Source: Lonicera japonica (lineage: Eukaryota; Streptophyta; Magnoliopsida; Dipsacales; Caprifoliaceae). From it: a stretch of DNA of 64,000 nt. This document shows, in pieces, positions 11,825 to 22,294 of the stretch. The position numbers and the translations under genes were made by a program. Location: contig CM038468.1 in the NCBI GenBank assembly GCA_021464415.1, positions 31,360,969-31,424,968 on the forward strand. Reading direction: 5' to 3'. The notes beneath the pieces were generated by a model that saw only the letters and a program-made list of their open reading frames with translations, was not told the DNA's origin and did not search any database. How positions within the stretch are numbered: the stretch's first letter is position 1; each line of letters begins with the position of its first letter.

Positions 11825-14800
11825 TTAATCTACTCGAGCGCGTTTTGAAACGCTCCCACTATCACCCGAGCCCTCCTCGGGAGTAAGGTCAACCACTGGG
11901 ACACCTTGAGTAGAAAGAACTGTCACCTGGGAGGGCCCCATCGACTGGACAGGAGCCGTAGGACGGATCACCGAAGATCGAGAACGCCTGGAGGTCCGAC
12001 TACTACTCCTCTGAGACTCCGTTCGGGCGCGAGAAGAAGTCAGGGGGTCGTCCGGCCATAAAGAAACGTCAATAGCCCTCTGATAGTCACGCATGTATGC
12101 TGGAGGGTCTCGACCGACGTACTGGAGCAGGTTCCAGCTGTAGAGATACTGGGCGTGCCAAGCCCACAGATCCGCCACCCGTACACTCACCCGCTGTAAA
12201 AGATATAAGATAAGAGAATCAGCACAGTCAAAATGAATAAATATAGATATAAAAGTATCAAGAGAAGTTGAAGTAAGTACCTCATCATCAGGGTGACCAC
12301 CCAAGTAGTCAAAAGCGTCCTCAGGAAGAGGATACTCAGGGACAGTGTATCGACGTAAACCGGCGCCGACATAAGAGATATCTCTGGGAAGTGGGGGTAG
12401 ATCTACCCAAGAAATGGACGGCCCCGCCGGAACATCAGCAGAAGTGGACCCCCCTCTTCGCGGTTAAGGAACAAAAGAAGACGAGAAGATGAGCCACCGA
12501 GACCTGGAGATTGGGCTAGAGGACCCATAGCAGTCGACGGAAAAGGAGTCAGTGTAGCGTAGGTACGGACACCTGGAGGATCCACCATAGCCGTCGCCCT
12601 CAAAGGCGGGACCCCACTAGAAAGAGTAGTCGCCGCAGCAGGAGGGGTCCGCCCAAACTGCTCATAATCTGCCCCAAGGTCCGCAGGCTCCCAGGACCAC
12701 TCAGAAAATCCTGCTCTCCCCTCGGCAGCCTCGACAGCATAAAAAAGGACCTCCGGAGACACAAAAGTGCCGGTAGGGAACTCAAAACCCTCAGCACGCT
12801 ACTCTTCCATGGGCGTCGTCTGAGGCGGCTTCTCCGGAGCTGCTGTCATATCACCTCCCTCACCCCCTGATCTATCGCCACCCTCAGCAGCAGCAGGAAT
12901 GTCCCTCTCCCCCTCGGGGTCCTCATCCTCAGAGTCCAAAATATTGTCCCTCTGATCGGGGACAGGTGGCAGATGACCCGGAACCGTCCTAGCTAGATGG
13001 GTCTGTCCTCGTATATAATGGGAATTGCCCCCCCAGCGCCAGATATCTCTCATAGAAGACCCGTCCTCGAGTTCCCTTCAGCTCCCTCATCAAAAAACGG
13101 GCAACGAAAGCGGCATAGTCTCCCTCCTCAGTGAACGTCTGAAGGCCTGCACCGTCACCGGGTCAATCTCGCCCGTCCGCCTCATCAGAACCGGTAGAAA
13201 TAGTGGAACTCGGGGCCACTGGGCCGGTGTATGCTGGCGAATGACTTTCTCACCCAAGTAAAAATGAAGGCCGTACTTATCCCTAATCAGCCGCCTGGTC
13301 CTCGAGGCGGTCAGAGCAAGGCCATATCCGAAATGGAGACCCAGATCACCCCAGGGGGCCCACTCAATTTACAAAGAGAACAAAATCTTATTTCAGTTAT
13401 TTATATATTCTATTTTTATTTATGGAAAAGAAAGAATACTAAAATATTTACCTGCTCCTCCAGCAGGTCATGGACGGCAGCAGCTCCGGTCTCTCGAGTC
13501 CGGTATACATAGGGAGCCCTGTAGTTCCCCGCAATGAATCGGCAGAGAAAAATAAAACAGATCCTCGTTCTCAACGAGAAGATCTACCTGGGCGCGACCC
13601 AAACGAGTATACGCCACTAACCAACTCTGAAGAGGAAACATGAAGAATATCAGCAACAATCAACGAATGAAAAGTAAAGAACTGGAATGAAGATAAGGGA
13701 ACAAAAGTATATACCTCCCACAGCAAAGAAAAGCCCTTAAGGTTCAGGGCTAAGTGCCGAGAAACCTGGTCCATAGCATCATAAAGGACCGCAAGAATGA
13801 AGCCGCCCCAATCGTAGTCGAACATGATGCTGAAATCCCGGAGATAGGGCAGCCACAAGAGATGGTCCGTGTCCCCCCCACGAGCCTCAAAAAGGTCATA
13901 GAGCATCAGTAAAAGAAGGACGCGGGCATACTGACGCGCTTCTTGACGAGTCATCAAAACTCCTGAAGCAACCAAACGAGCTCTCTCTGTGGCCAGACGC
14001 GTAACCAGAACCGCTTAGGGGATCATATCGCCCGAACTCCGTCGCTCGGGAAACCACCTAAGTGCGCCCACGATACCCTCTGCCGTCAGGCGCAAAGGAC
14101 AACAATCTGGATAGGGACCCCCCTAAAAGAATCCTGGTCAAAGCAAATAAGTCGAGGGGGGTCATCGTCATCTCCCCTCAGCTCCAGTAAAAAGTGTGAG
14201 TGGTGTCCCACCAGTGACAGGCCAGAGTCGACACCAACACAGCCGCCCTAGATACCCGCTCCGGGAGGGCGTCGAAGAGAGAGCCAAAAGGAGTCGCAAG
14301 AAGCAACTCTTGGACAGGAGCCGGTGCCTGTCGCCACTCTAAAGAAATGGTGTTAGGGGAACCTCAAGCACGACCAACCCACTACAGACAAAAAGAACAA
14401 GTACAGGATTATGAGGGTACTTTGATTAATTATGAGAAATATTGGGTCATAGGGGTAAATTATGTAATTTTCCAAACTTGAGGGTACCTTGGTGTAATTA
14501 TGAGAGATATAGGGTCATAGGGGTAAATTATGTAATTTTCTAAACTTGAGGGTACTTTGGTGTAATTATGAGAGATATAGGGTCATAGGGGTAAATTGTG
14601 TAATTTTTCAAACTTGAGGGTACTTTGGTGTAATTATGAGAGATATATGGTCATAGGGGTAAATTATGTAATTTTCCAAACCTGAGGGTACTTTGGTGTA
14701 AATATGAGAGATATAGAGTCATAGGGGTAAATTATGTAATTTTTTAAACCTGAAGGTACTTTGGTGTAATTATGAGAGATATAGGGTCATAGGGGTAAAT

Positions 14801-15595
14801 TATGTAATTTTCCAAACCTGAGGGTACTTTGGTGTAATTATGAGAGATATAGGGTTATAGGGGTAAATTATGTAATTTTCCAAACCTGAGCGTACTTTGG
14901 TGTAAATATGAGAGTTATAGGGTTATAAGGGTAAATTATGTAATTTTCCAAACCTGAGGGTATTTTGGTGTAAATATGAGAGTTATAGGGTTATAAGGGT
15001 AAATTATGTAATTTCCCAAACCTGAGGGTATTTTGGTGTAATTATGAGAGATATAGGGTTATAAGGGTAAATTATGTAATTTTCCAAACCTGAGGGTATT
15101 TTGGTGTAATTATGAGAGATATAGGGTTATAAGGGTGAAATAATGTTATTTTCCAAGCCTGAGGGTATTTTGGTGTAATTATGAGAGTTATAGAGTTATG
15201 GGGGTACATTATGTAATTTTCTAAAAAGAACCTAAAGGGTATCACAAGTAAAAGTATGTGTTCAATAAATCGGACGTTATTTCTAGGCAAACATGCATAC
15301 TAACATTGTTTAAAATACATGCAAGAAACGACAGAAATAATAGAACAGATAAATACAGGAAAAGAAGACGTACCAGAGACCGTCGACGGATCTCGTGAGA
15401 AACTGGCTCCATCAAGAGCCAAGGAACGTCCAGAACTGGAGCAGCCCGGGTCACATCTCGGTATACCACCGCTGGACTGTGGTCCACCCCATCCTCACCG
15501 TACCAATCCAAGTCCTCACAATCATCATGGTGAGGGCTGCACCAGAGTCCAAAGGACACCCTGAGCGTCGGTAAAGGTGACCTCCTCCTGGTCAC
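11825..15595 (-). pseudogene. aORF2 of element A: spliced antisense PMD-like gene
   Basis: A second minus-strand gene, with five inferred exons: 15595-15374, 14381-13715, 13626-13452, 13368-12281 and 12193-11825. Donors are GT and acceptors AG at matching places in D (exons 2-5), and all four introns fall in phase 0. Exon 2 contains WDTTHTFYWS followed by GEMTMTPLDLFALT, the clearest PMD signature here. Exon 4 is rich in Pro/Ser/Asp/Glu. Exon 5 ends in a basic, Ser/Arg-rich tail closing with KRARVD, a possible nuclear localisation signal. This copy is broken: the acceptor of intron 3 reads AA (13369-13370), a stop follows THTFYWS, and a ~20-nt deletion near 13160 shifts the frame. The first exon may begin further upstream (ATG near 15623). 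The function is unknown. Confidence 0.68.
14413..15236 (+). repeat. 68-bp tandem repeat within intron 1 of aORF2, element A
   Basis: About 12 units of roughly 67-68 bp, each starting GAGGGTACTTTGGTGTAATT and including TCATAGGGGTAAATTATG. The whole array sits inside the 992-bp first intron (15373-14382) of the antisense gene. Related arrays occupy the same place in B (43955-45240) and begin in D (63942). Confidence 0.92.
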
Positions 15596-15776
15596 CCTCT
15601 AATTGATCTGGCTATGCGGGATCCATTTGTGTATAAGGAGAATAGTGAAGAAATCAGAAAAGTCAGAAAAGCGGCAGGGCTTCCGCGCTTGGGGAAAATA
15701 GAGAAAGAGAGAGAAAGAAAGCTAGAGATAGAAAGAGGAAAGATAGAATGAGGTGGAATGAGCTCAGCAGGGGGCT

Positions 15777-15859
15777 TATATAGTCGAGCAGTTTGTCGCA
15801 CGACAAACAGGCTCATTGTCGCGTGACAAAGAGCCTTGCCACTGAAGTGTCGCGCGACA
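15777..15859 (-). promoter_or_regulatory. Antisense promoter of aORF2, element A
   Basis: A minus-strand CTATATAAG (TATATA at 15777-15782) lies about 180 bp before the first exon start. Directly upstream on that strand are three palindromes: TGTCGCACGACA (15794-15805), TGTCGCGTGACA (15817-15828) and TGTCGCGCGACA (15848-15859), spaced 23 and 31 bp. Confidence 0.72.
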
Positions 15860-16630
15860 ATCACCCCCCTGATTTTTTGACCTTTGTCTCATTTTATCTC
15901 CTGCAGGAGGACTTTCGAGAAGCAGTTTTCAAAAAAATTGCTAAAAACCGCACACCCATGATGAAAATTCGAGGAAGACTTCCAAATCATCTCTCCGAAA
16001 ATGTGAGAACAAATACAAACGGTTAAAGTAGTCTCTGATCTCCCAGAAAAGACCGAGACCATCAAATGAGAAAAAACATGATATCAAGATAAGACAGGAA
16101 TGGAAAAAATTGAAAGAGTAGAAAAGAGAGGAACCCGCATGAGCGCCCAAAGTGAGCGAGAGAAACAGAAATGCAGAGTGACACGGAGAGCCACACCAAA
16201 AGTGACAGCTAGGCCAAAACCGGCTCAAGGCTTCGTTTTGGGTGAGTAAGGCTCCTGATCACGACGAAGGGATAAAAGACTCCTGGTCAAAAATAGAGAA
16301 GGCCAGGAAAAGTCTTTCCCAAAAGAGGGAGAAATAAGGGCATCGAAAAATAGAATACGATGTGGGCCTACCAAAAAAGAAACTAAGAAGAGAACAGAGA
16401 TTAGAGATTGAACTTTCAAACAAATTTTCTTTTCAGCACGATACAGAAGAGATGGTTTGGAAAACCTTGGACCATTACACTACGGAGAGCAAAATAAATC
16501 CGAAAACTGCGTTCTAAGAGAAGTATCTTCACTCGAGAAGACATGAGAGTAAAGTTTAGAAAGATACAAGAAAAAGGACATCCGGACTAGACCCTGAGAA
16601 GCTCTTTTCACCTTCGCGAGATTTACTCTC
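15860..16630. other. Non-coding 3' region of element A
   Basis: This stretch has no credible gene. It is conserved in B (about 45600-46350) and, inverted, in C (about 38490-39120). Small open frames here have no coding support. Confidence 0.55.
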
Positions 16631-16639
16631 TCTCACTAT

Positions 16640-17300
16640 AGCAGTCTAAGAGAGGCAAATCACCAACACAAGCCCTCGCCAGAGGCAAAAATACTCACAA
16701 AAACCCTCCCAGAGGCAATTTAGTTTCTTTTTTACAGGTCAAAAGCCCTCCCAAAGAGGCACAGTGTAGCAACGGTAGTCCTCCCATCTGATGCGCAATG
16801 GTAGTCCTCCCACCTGAGGCGAGAAGATCAAAAGCCCTCCCAGAGAGGCACAATGTAGCAACGGTAGTCCTCTCATCTGAGGCGCAATGGCAGTCCTCCC
16901 ACCTGAGGCGAGAAGATCAAAAGCCCTCCCAGAGAGGCACAGTGTAGCAACGGTAGTCCTCCCATCTGAGGCGCAATGGTAAATCCTCCCACCTGAGGCG
17001 AGAAGGTCAAAAGCCCTCCCAGAGAGGCACAGTGTAGCAACGATAGTCCTCCCATCTGAGGCGTAATGGTAGTCCTCCCACCTGAAGCGAAGCCCTCCCA
17101 GAGAAGCACAATGGAGCAATGGTAGTCCTCCCACCTGAGTCGCAATGGTAGTCCTCCCAACTGAGGCTAGTAGAGCAATGGTAGTCCTCCCATCTGAGGC
17201 AAGTGGAGCAAATCAAAGCCTTCGAAAGAGGCAATGAGGTAACAAAAGCCCTCTCCAAAGGCAGAACCAAACACAAAGCCCTCTCTGGAGGCGTTAACGA
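16640..17300 (+). repeat. Mini-hairpin repeat array before the 3' LTR, element A
   Basis: Short repeats of about 20-45 bp, mainly of the types AGTCCTCCCATCTGAGGC and AGCCCTCCCAGAGAGGCA. Most units have a CCTC...GAGG inverted repeat. A GAAA-loop unit, CCTTCGAAAGAGG, lies near 17220. A larger version is in B (46420-47935) and an inverted one in C (37975-38460). Confidence 0.85.
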
Positions 17301-17410
17301 ATACTTTTTGCATACACACACTTTCTTAGAGTTCCTGCAGGAGCCATGGATCATGGTCTCTTCCAGTCGCCTCAAATCCTTGCAAGCAAGGAACTTGAGT
17401 CGAGAGGGTC

Positions 17411-18957
17411 TGTAGACACCCCGATCCGTGACCTCCGCAAGAACCCTAACGACCTTCGGAAACTACTGTTTTTGGGTCCGAGACCCACCCGAACACCCGA
17501 AACTACCCCGAAAGGGTTTGTTGACCAACAAACCTATTTTTAAGAGAGATTGTCGCACGACATATCACATTGTCGCGCGACAATCACTCCTATATCGTGC
17601 GACAATCCCCCGTGACACCAGACCATCCATTCTCTGACACATCAGTCTGTCAGAAACATCACTTCAGCCGTTTGTCGCGCGACATTGGACACATTGTCGC
17701 GCGACATATGCCCCTTTTGGGGAAGTGTCACGCGACATACTCTTCTGAGCAGTATAAATAGGGCAACACCCCCAAGGGTTCAAAGACAGCAACTTGGGAT
17801 TGAAGAATTCTAAGCTTTAAATTTGATTTTCTAGTCTTTTATCAAGCATTCTCTATTATCGTCTTATTTCTGAAGAATTATCGAATCTATTCTCGACACT
17901 CGACGTGTCCCGTCTCTGGAATCGAATTCCTGAAAATATCTGAAGAAGCAAAAAATCATTATCGTCGGAGATCTCTCTGCTGTATTATATTTTCTTTCTT
18001 ATTATTATTCTTGTCGGGAAGGTAAAGAAAGTCTCTTCTAGTATTTAACATTAGGTATCTGTGTACTTGTTTTATTTCTGTTGTGTTGTCCACGTTTTAT
18101 TTGAATAAACTTATTGCCAAGTTACAAATAGTCTACCGTTTTCAAAACAAAAGACCCCGATAAAACTATTTACAAAACCAGAAGAGTAAGTATATTACCA
18201 TCCGGATAAAATCCTGTTTTTAAAATCCGGACCGATAAAATTTACTTAGGAATTGAAAACCCGGTATATCCTATCTGTTTCATAGATTGTGATACATCTG
18301 GTAGAACTCCCCTCAAGAGTTCTAATTCCATATTGAATTAGTTCCGATACAAGATCCAAACACTTTTTTTCCAAATGAATCCAAACCCGAGAAAATTCGT
18401 CGTTATTTGATAAATAAACACGGTAAAACTCCTTCTAAAGTAGAACAAATCTTGTCACTTATATTTTTACATCTTTTCTAAAAAACTAAATATTGGATCA
18501 CGGAACACAGAGGTTTTCACCTCTTTTCCTGTTTTTCCCCAGAAATTAGGGTTTTCACTTAGAAAGTAGTAGATTGTCAGTAAAAGCATCCAAGTTTTTC
18601 AACATAGAATAAGCATATAAAAGACCACTAGAGACCGAAAGGGTGGAATGGGTGCTTAACACCTTCCCAAACCGTAATATAGTTTCCGAACCCTATAGAA
18701 TCCTGGTTTCGCAGACAAACATGTAAAGAAAGGCTTGCCTATAGTCTTTCCTCTTACACGACACTTTTTATCTGTTTTCTCGTAAAACGTACTAACGACT
18801 CTGAATGAACCCCTTTGCATCTAGAAATAGAACATAGGGACAGGTGATGTGATATATCAAAAACACTCCAGCAAATGGAACGACGGAATCCGTTCCGAAG
18901 TTTCAAACGCCCAAACGAACGGGGACGAGACCCGGGGGTCGCATTTGCGGATTCTCA
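17411..18957 (+). repeat. 3' LTR of element A (1547 bp)
   Basis: Begins TGTAGACACC and ends TTCTCA. It matches the 5' remnant at 1-422 and is exactly as long as the 5' LTR of D (52064-53610). A weak purine stretch (GAGTCGAGAGGG, 17398-17409) precedes it as the likely polypurine tract. The flank after it, CACTT, would be the target duplication, but the other flank is outside the window. Confidence 0.94.
17551..17760 (+). promoter_or_regulatory. LTR promoter of element A with six palindromes and TATA box
   Basis: TATAAATA is at 17753-17760. Upstream are TGTCGCACGACA (17551), TGTCGCGCGACA (17571), TATCGTGCGACA (17593), TGTCGCGCGACA (17673 and 17695) and TGTCACGCGACA (17726). Start-to-start spacings are 20, 22, 80, 22 and 31 bp. 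Imperfect copies differ mainly by CG to CA/TG changes. Element D has the same layout at 52204-52413. Confidence 0.85.
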
Positions 18958-20594
18958 CACTTGGTAAGTCCAAGTGTCGAACCACAAGGATAGTCGAAAA
19001 GACGATGTAGTGATTACGAGTCCAAGGTTTTGTTAAGACAATTTAATTGGTTGATTTTAATGGTCAATTTTAAAGTCTTGCAATAAAAATTAAAATGATG
19101 TAACAATAGATGAGAAAAGGCTAAGGCATTATAGAATTCATTTGTTTTGCAAAGTTAACTAAAATCAATCTCATTCAAAGTTCTCAATGCAATTCCTAAG
19201 TGTTGAATATTTTACCCATTTCTAAGCAAAAGGGTGTGGAGCAAAAGCAACCCATTCCCATATAAATGCCATATGAAGAAAGGGTGTAAGCAAATATCAA
19301 CACAAGTGTATCTCTCATTTTTATCTTGTGACAAAGGGTGTGAAGAAAGTGCAACCCATTCCCATATAATATCAACCAAGATTCAAACTTAAAATACACA
19401 GAAAGAAAAGGCATAAATTTAAACTAGGCATTTAAGAACTCATTGTTAGTTTCCCCTAGGCAAATGACTTGATTATGAAAATGGCCAACCACAAGGAGTT
19501 TAGCTCGATAAATCATAACATTTCATTTGTCTAAGATTGGGAGGTCTAGGTGGAGGTCAAACCGTCCTATATAGACTTATTTGATAAATACAAATTGAAT
19601 CCTTAAAATGATTAATGAAGTTGTTTATGACATAAATTTAAAAGATCCTCTTTGACAACACTTTAACAAAGAGGATGATGAGTCTTAAAATCACATAAAG
19701 TGTAGAAAGCACTCAACATATCATTAAAGTATTTAAAGATTAAAATCTCAAATTTATGGTGTTTCTATGAATATTCAAAAACTAATCATGCTTGGCAATG
19801 AAAAGTATCTCATTCAAAGAAAGAATGGACATAGGCTAGTAAGAAATACACAAGTGTACCATCTCTCCATTAATGCTTGAGATCTATGTATACAAGGCAT
19901 ACAAAGTCAAATCATCATATGAAAATTATCTTACTAGCTTATGAATGGTTGAAAAAATGGAGAAGATGAAGGATTCAAAAAGTATTTAACAATACTAACA
20001 ATGGAATGAGAATTGAACTTACATAATTAATGCATTGCAAATTTCATCTTTTAGCCTTAGCAAAGAAATTTACTCCATAATAAATGTAGAGACAAGAATT
20101 ATAAAAGTGAACTCCATTTCTCTCTCTAGAAAATATTATAAGCTCTCTATAAATTGAGAAATGAGAAATAAAAATAAGACCTCATCTCCAAAGCAACAAT
20201 GAAGACTATAAATAGGAGAGTTGTGTTGGATGCCAAAATTAAACAATGCTTTTTTTTTTTATTTTTGGTGGAGAATTCCACTATCTTGGATGCTCTTTAA
20301 TCACATGGATATGGAGACTTTCTTTTCTGGATGCTCTTTAATCACATGGAGACTTCCGCTTTCTTGGATTCCTTTTGTCCATGGAAAATTCCACTATTGT
20401 ATTAAATACAATATTTCTTGAAATCTAAAGACACCAAAATAAACACAAAATGTGCCTTTCCAAGCATTGTTAAATACAAAAGTGCTACGATACTAATCGC
20501 GAAATAAGTTGGCAAACCGAGTAGTTTTAGAGAAATAAATGCGTCAAACAACTCCGAAAATGAGCGTATGAATGACAATATTAAGCGTTTATCA
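18958..20594 (-). mobile_element. Inverted, truncated copy of the 1.8-kb solo LTR
   Basis: Matches 7333-9113 in reverse and ends with the inverted TGATAAACGC at 20594. Its other end is cut exactly where the LTR of element A ends, so A inserted into it and the missing ~35 bp should lie left of A. It sits inside the 3' LTR of the copia element. Confidence 0.85.
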
Positions 20595-20821
20595 GCTTGT
20601 AGTTGAATGATCTTGATTCGGATAAATCGATTTTAGTTCAATGCTTCGTTGACTTGATCGGATATTGATTGAATGATCCTTGTCAAACTTCTTTTGAGCA
20701 ATCATGCTATTCTTGATTTTTCAAATAAAAAATCTATAATCTTATATCAAGACCATGTTAAATTACACATGATTGATTTATTATTATTATCAAAATAAGA
20801 TTAAGACCTTCAAGGTCAACA
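20595..20821 (-). repeat. 3' LTR fragment of the copia element
   Basis: On the minus strand it starts TGTTGACCTTGAAGG at 20821 and matches the start of the 5' LTR at 23849-23626. A polypurine tract, AAAAAGGGGGAGA (minus strand, about 20835-20823), lies directly before it. Confidence 0.88.
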
Positions 20822-21160
20822 ATCTCCCCCTTTTTGATGATGACAATAAATTAATGTGTGTTTTCAATAACAAGCATAAATAACATGTGAATAAATGAAA
20901 TATGCTCCCCCTCAATTTATGCATAGATAAAATAAATGATTTGTAAAAAGCATTGCATATATTTGAGATAGTTTTAAAACCAATAAAATAATTTTGATCT
21001 CAAATAAAGTTTTCAAAAGAAAACAATTGTCAATGTTAAAGACATAAAGCATTTAATAGTCTTACCAACATTGATTACCACCAACACACATTTTCTCCCC
21101 CTATGGCAACATTAAAAAAGGCCAAGGCCACGGAGAGAAAATGGTAGCTCTAAGAATGCT

Positions 21161-22237
21161 TCATGGATGAGGAAATGATTTGTATGCCTCCTCATCTTTT
21201 GCCATAAGGCAAAGGTGTGCCGTTTCTTCATCACTTGACTCAATATCGGATTCGTCTTCATCCGATTCGCTTAAATGCCCTTTGAGAGCATCTTTCAACC
21301 TCTTGTACAATTCTTCCTTCTTTGCTCTCTTCTCCTTTCTTCTAACCGGACAATTCGTCTTGTAGTGTCCCGGTTCATGACAATGGAAGTACTTCTTTTC
21401 CTCATTGTCAACTTTAGGATGAGTTGATCTATCATCAAAGTTCTTTGAGGATAAGGGATAGTTGTTGATCTTCCCTTGGGAGTACTTCTTATTTGCTAGG
21501 AATTTCTCAAATTTCCTAGAGAGAAGTGCCATGTCTCCATCTCCTTTAGTTGAGCTTTTTCCATCTTTTCCTTCTTCTCTCGCCAACTCCTTCTCATGGG
21601 TTTTTAATGAACCCAATAGCTCATCCATGCTCAAGGTCTTGAGATTTTTGGCTTCTTGAATTGCCGTCACCTTAGGTCTCCATTTCTCTGGAAGAATCCT
21701 AAGAATCTTTCGAATTTTCTTATCATTAGAGTAAACCTTGCCAAGAAGGTCCAAAGCGTTAGTGAGAATAGAAAATCGACTATACATGGAAGCAAGTGAT
21801 TCGTTAGGCTCCTTCTTAAACAATTCATAATCATGGACAAGAATATTAATATTGCCCTCCTTCATTTGAGAGGTTCCTTCATAGGTGACCTCAAGCTTGT
21901 CCCAAATCTCTTTTGCGGTTTTGCAACTAGAGATTTTATTGTATTCATCCATAGTCAAAGCACAATGTAATGAATTTAAAGCTTTAGCATTGAATTGAAT
22001 TTTTTTAATGTCATGCTCATCATATTCGGATATAGGCTTGGGAATGACTTTTCCCTTATCGTCGATTTTTGTGATCTTATAAGGTCCAACAAGTGTGACC
22101 TTCCCTTGTTCAAAATCATTAGCTTGTAAAAATGTACACATTCTATTTTTCCAATAGCTATAGTTTTTGCCATCAAACAATGGCGGTCTATAAGTAGAAG
22201 CACTTTCGGAAAGGCTGGTTCCTTGATAATAATACAT
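21161..22237 (-). CDS. gag: Copia gag protein, 358 aa
   Basis: This is an intact open frame starting 55 bp after the primer binding site. The N-terminal part has YRPPLFDGKNYSYWKNRM, the UBN2/DUF4219-type start of plant copia Gag. The capsid core follows (KEIWDKLEVTYEGT). The zinc knuckle near residues 283-296 reads YFHCHEPGHYKTNC: the first Cys of CX2CX4HX4C is Tyr283 (TAC for TGC), so zinc and RNA binding is probably lost. The protein ends soon after an acidic stretch (ESDEDESDIESSDEE), where complete elements run on towards pol. Gag would form the particle that packages RNA. Confidence 0.85.
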   Translation of the reverse strand: MYYYQGTSLSESASTYRPPLFDGKNYSYWKNRMCTFLQANDFEQGKVTLVGPYKITKIDDKGKVIPKPISEYDEHDIKKIQFNAKALNSLHCALTMDEYNKISSCKTAKEIWDKLEVTYEGTSQMKEGNINILVHDYELFKKEPNESLASMYSRFSILTNALDLLGKVYSNDKKIRKILRILPEKWRPKVTAIQEAKNLKTLSMDELLGSLKTHEKELAREEGKDGKSSTKGDGDMALLSRKFEKFLANKKYSQGKINNYPLSSKNFDDRSTHPKVDNEEKKYFHCHEPGHYKTNCPVRRKEKRAKKEELYKRLKDALKGHLSESDEDESDIESSDEETAHLCLMAKDEEAYKSFPHP

Positions 22238-22280
22238 GATCGAGGATTCTTAGATTGTGAAATCAAAAACAAGAGTACAA

Positions 22281-22292
22281 CCTTTGATACCA
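22281..22292 (-). promoter_or_regulatory. Primer binding site of the copia element (tRNA-iMet-like)
   Basis: The minus strand reads TGGTATCAAAGG two bases after the LTR end, close to the TGGTATCAGAGC common in plant copia elements. Confidence 0.82.
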
Positions 22293-22294
22293 AT

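Larger units (their letters stand above)
1..18957 (+). mobile_element. Element A: Tat/Ogre-type Ty3/gypsy LTR retrotransposon, nearly complete but dead
   Basis: This long element carries, in order, the end of the 5' LTR, a primer binding site, leader, gag, PR, RT, RNaseH, a second RNaseH-like domain, INT, two antisense genes, a 68-bp tandem repeat, a mini-hairpin array and a full 1547-bp 3' LTR. A tRNA-Arg-like PBS, a duplicated RNaseH, absence of a chromodomain and extra antisense ORFs are known marks of the Tat lineage. About 12 differences were counted by eye between the 422-bp 5' LTR remnant and the matching part of the 3' LTR (roughly 3%), implying an insertion that is not recent. Every frame has stops or frameshifts. 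Integrase is interrupted by a solo LTR. The 5' flank lies outside the window. Confidence 0.93.

Noticed and set aside
14405..15240. CRISPR-like regular repeats
   Set aside because: Units are contiguous 68-bp tandem copies without unique spacers, inside a plant retrotransposon intron; no cas genes.
16739..17375. Several overlapping minus-strand open frames rich in Gly, Leu and Trp
   Set aside because: They follow the mini-hairpin repeat in several phases at once and have no domain; open frames are a by-product of repeats free of stops.
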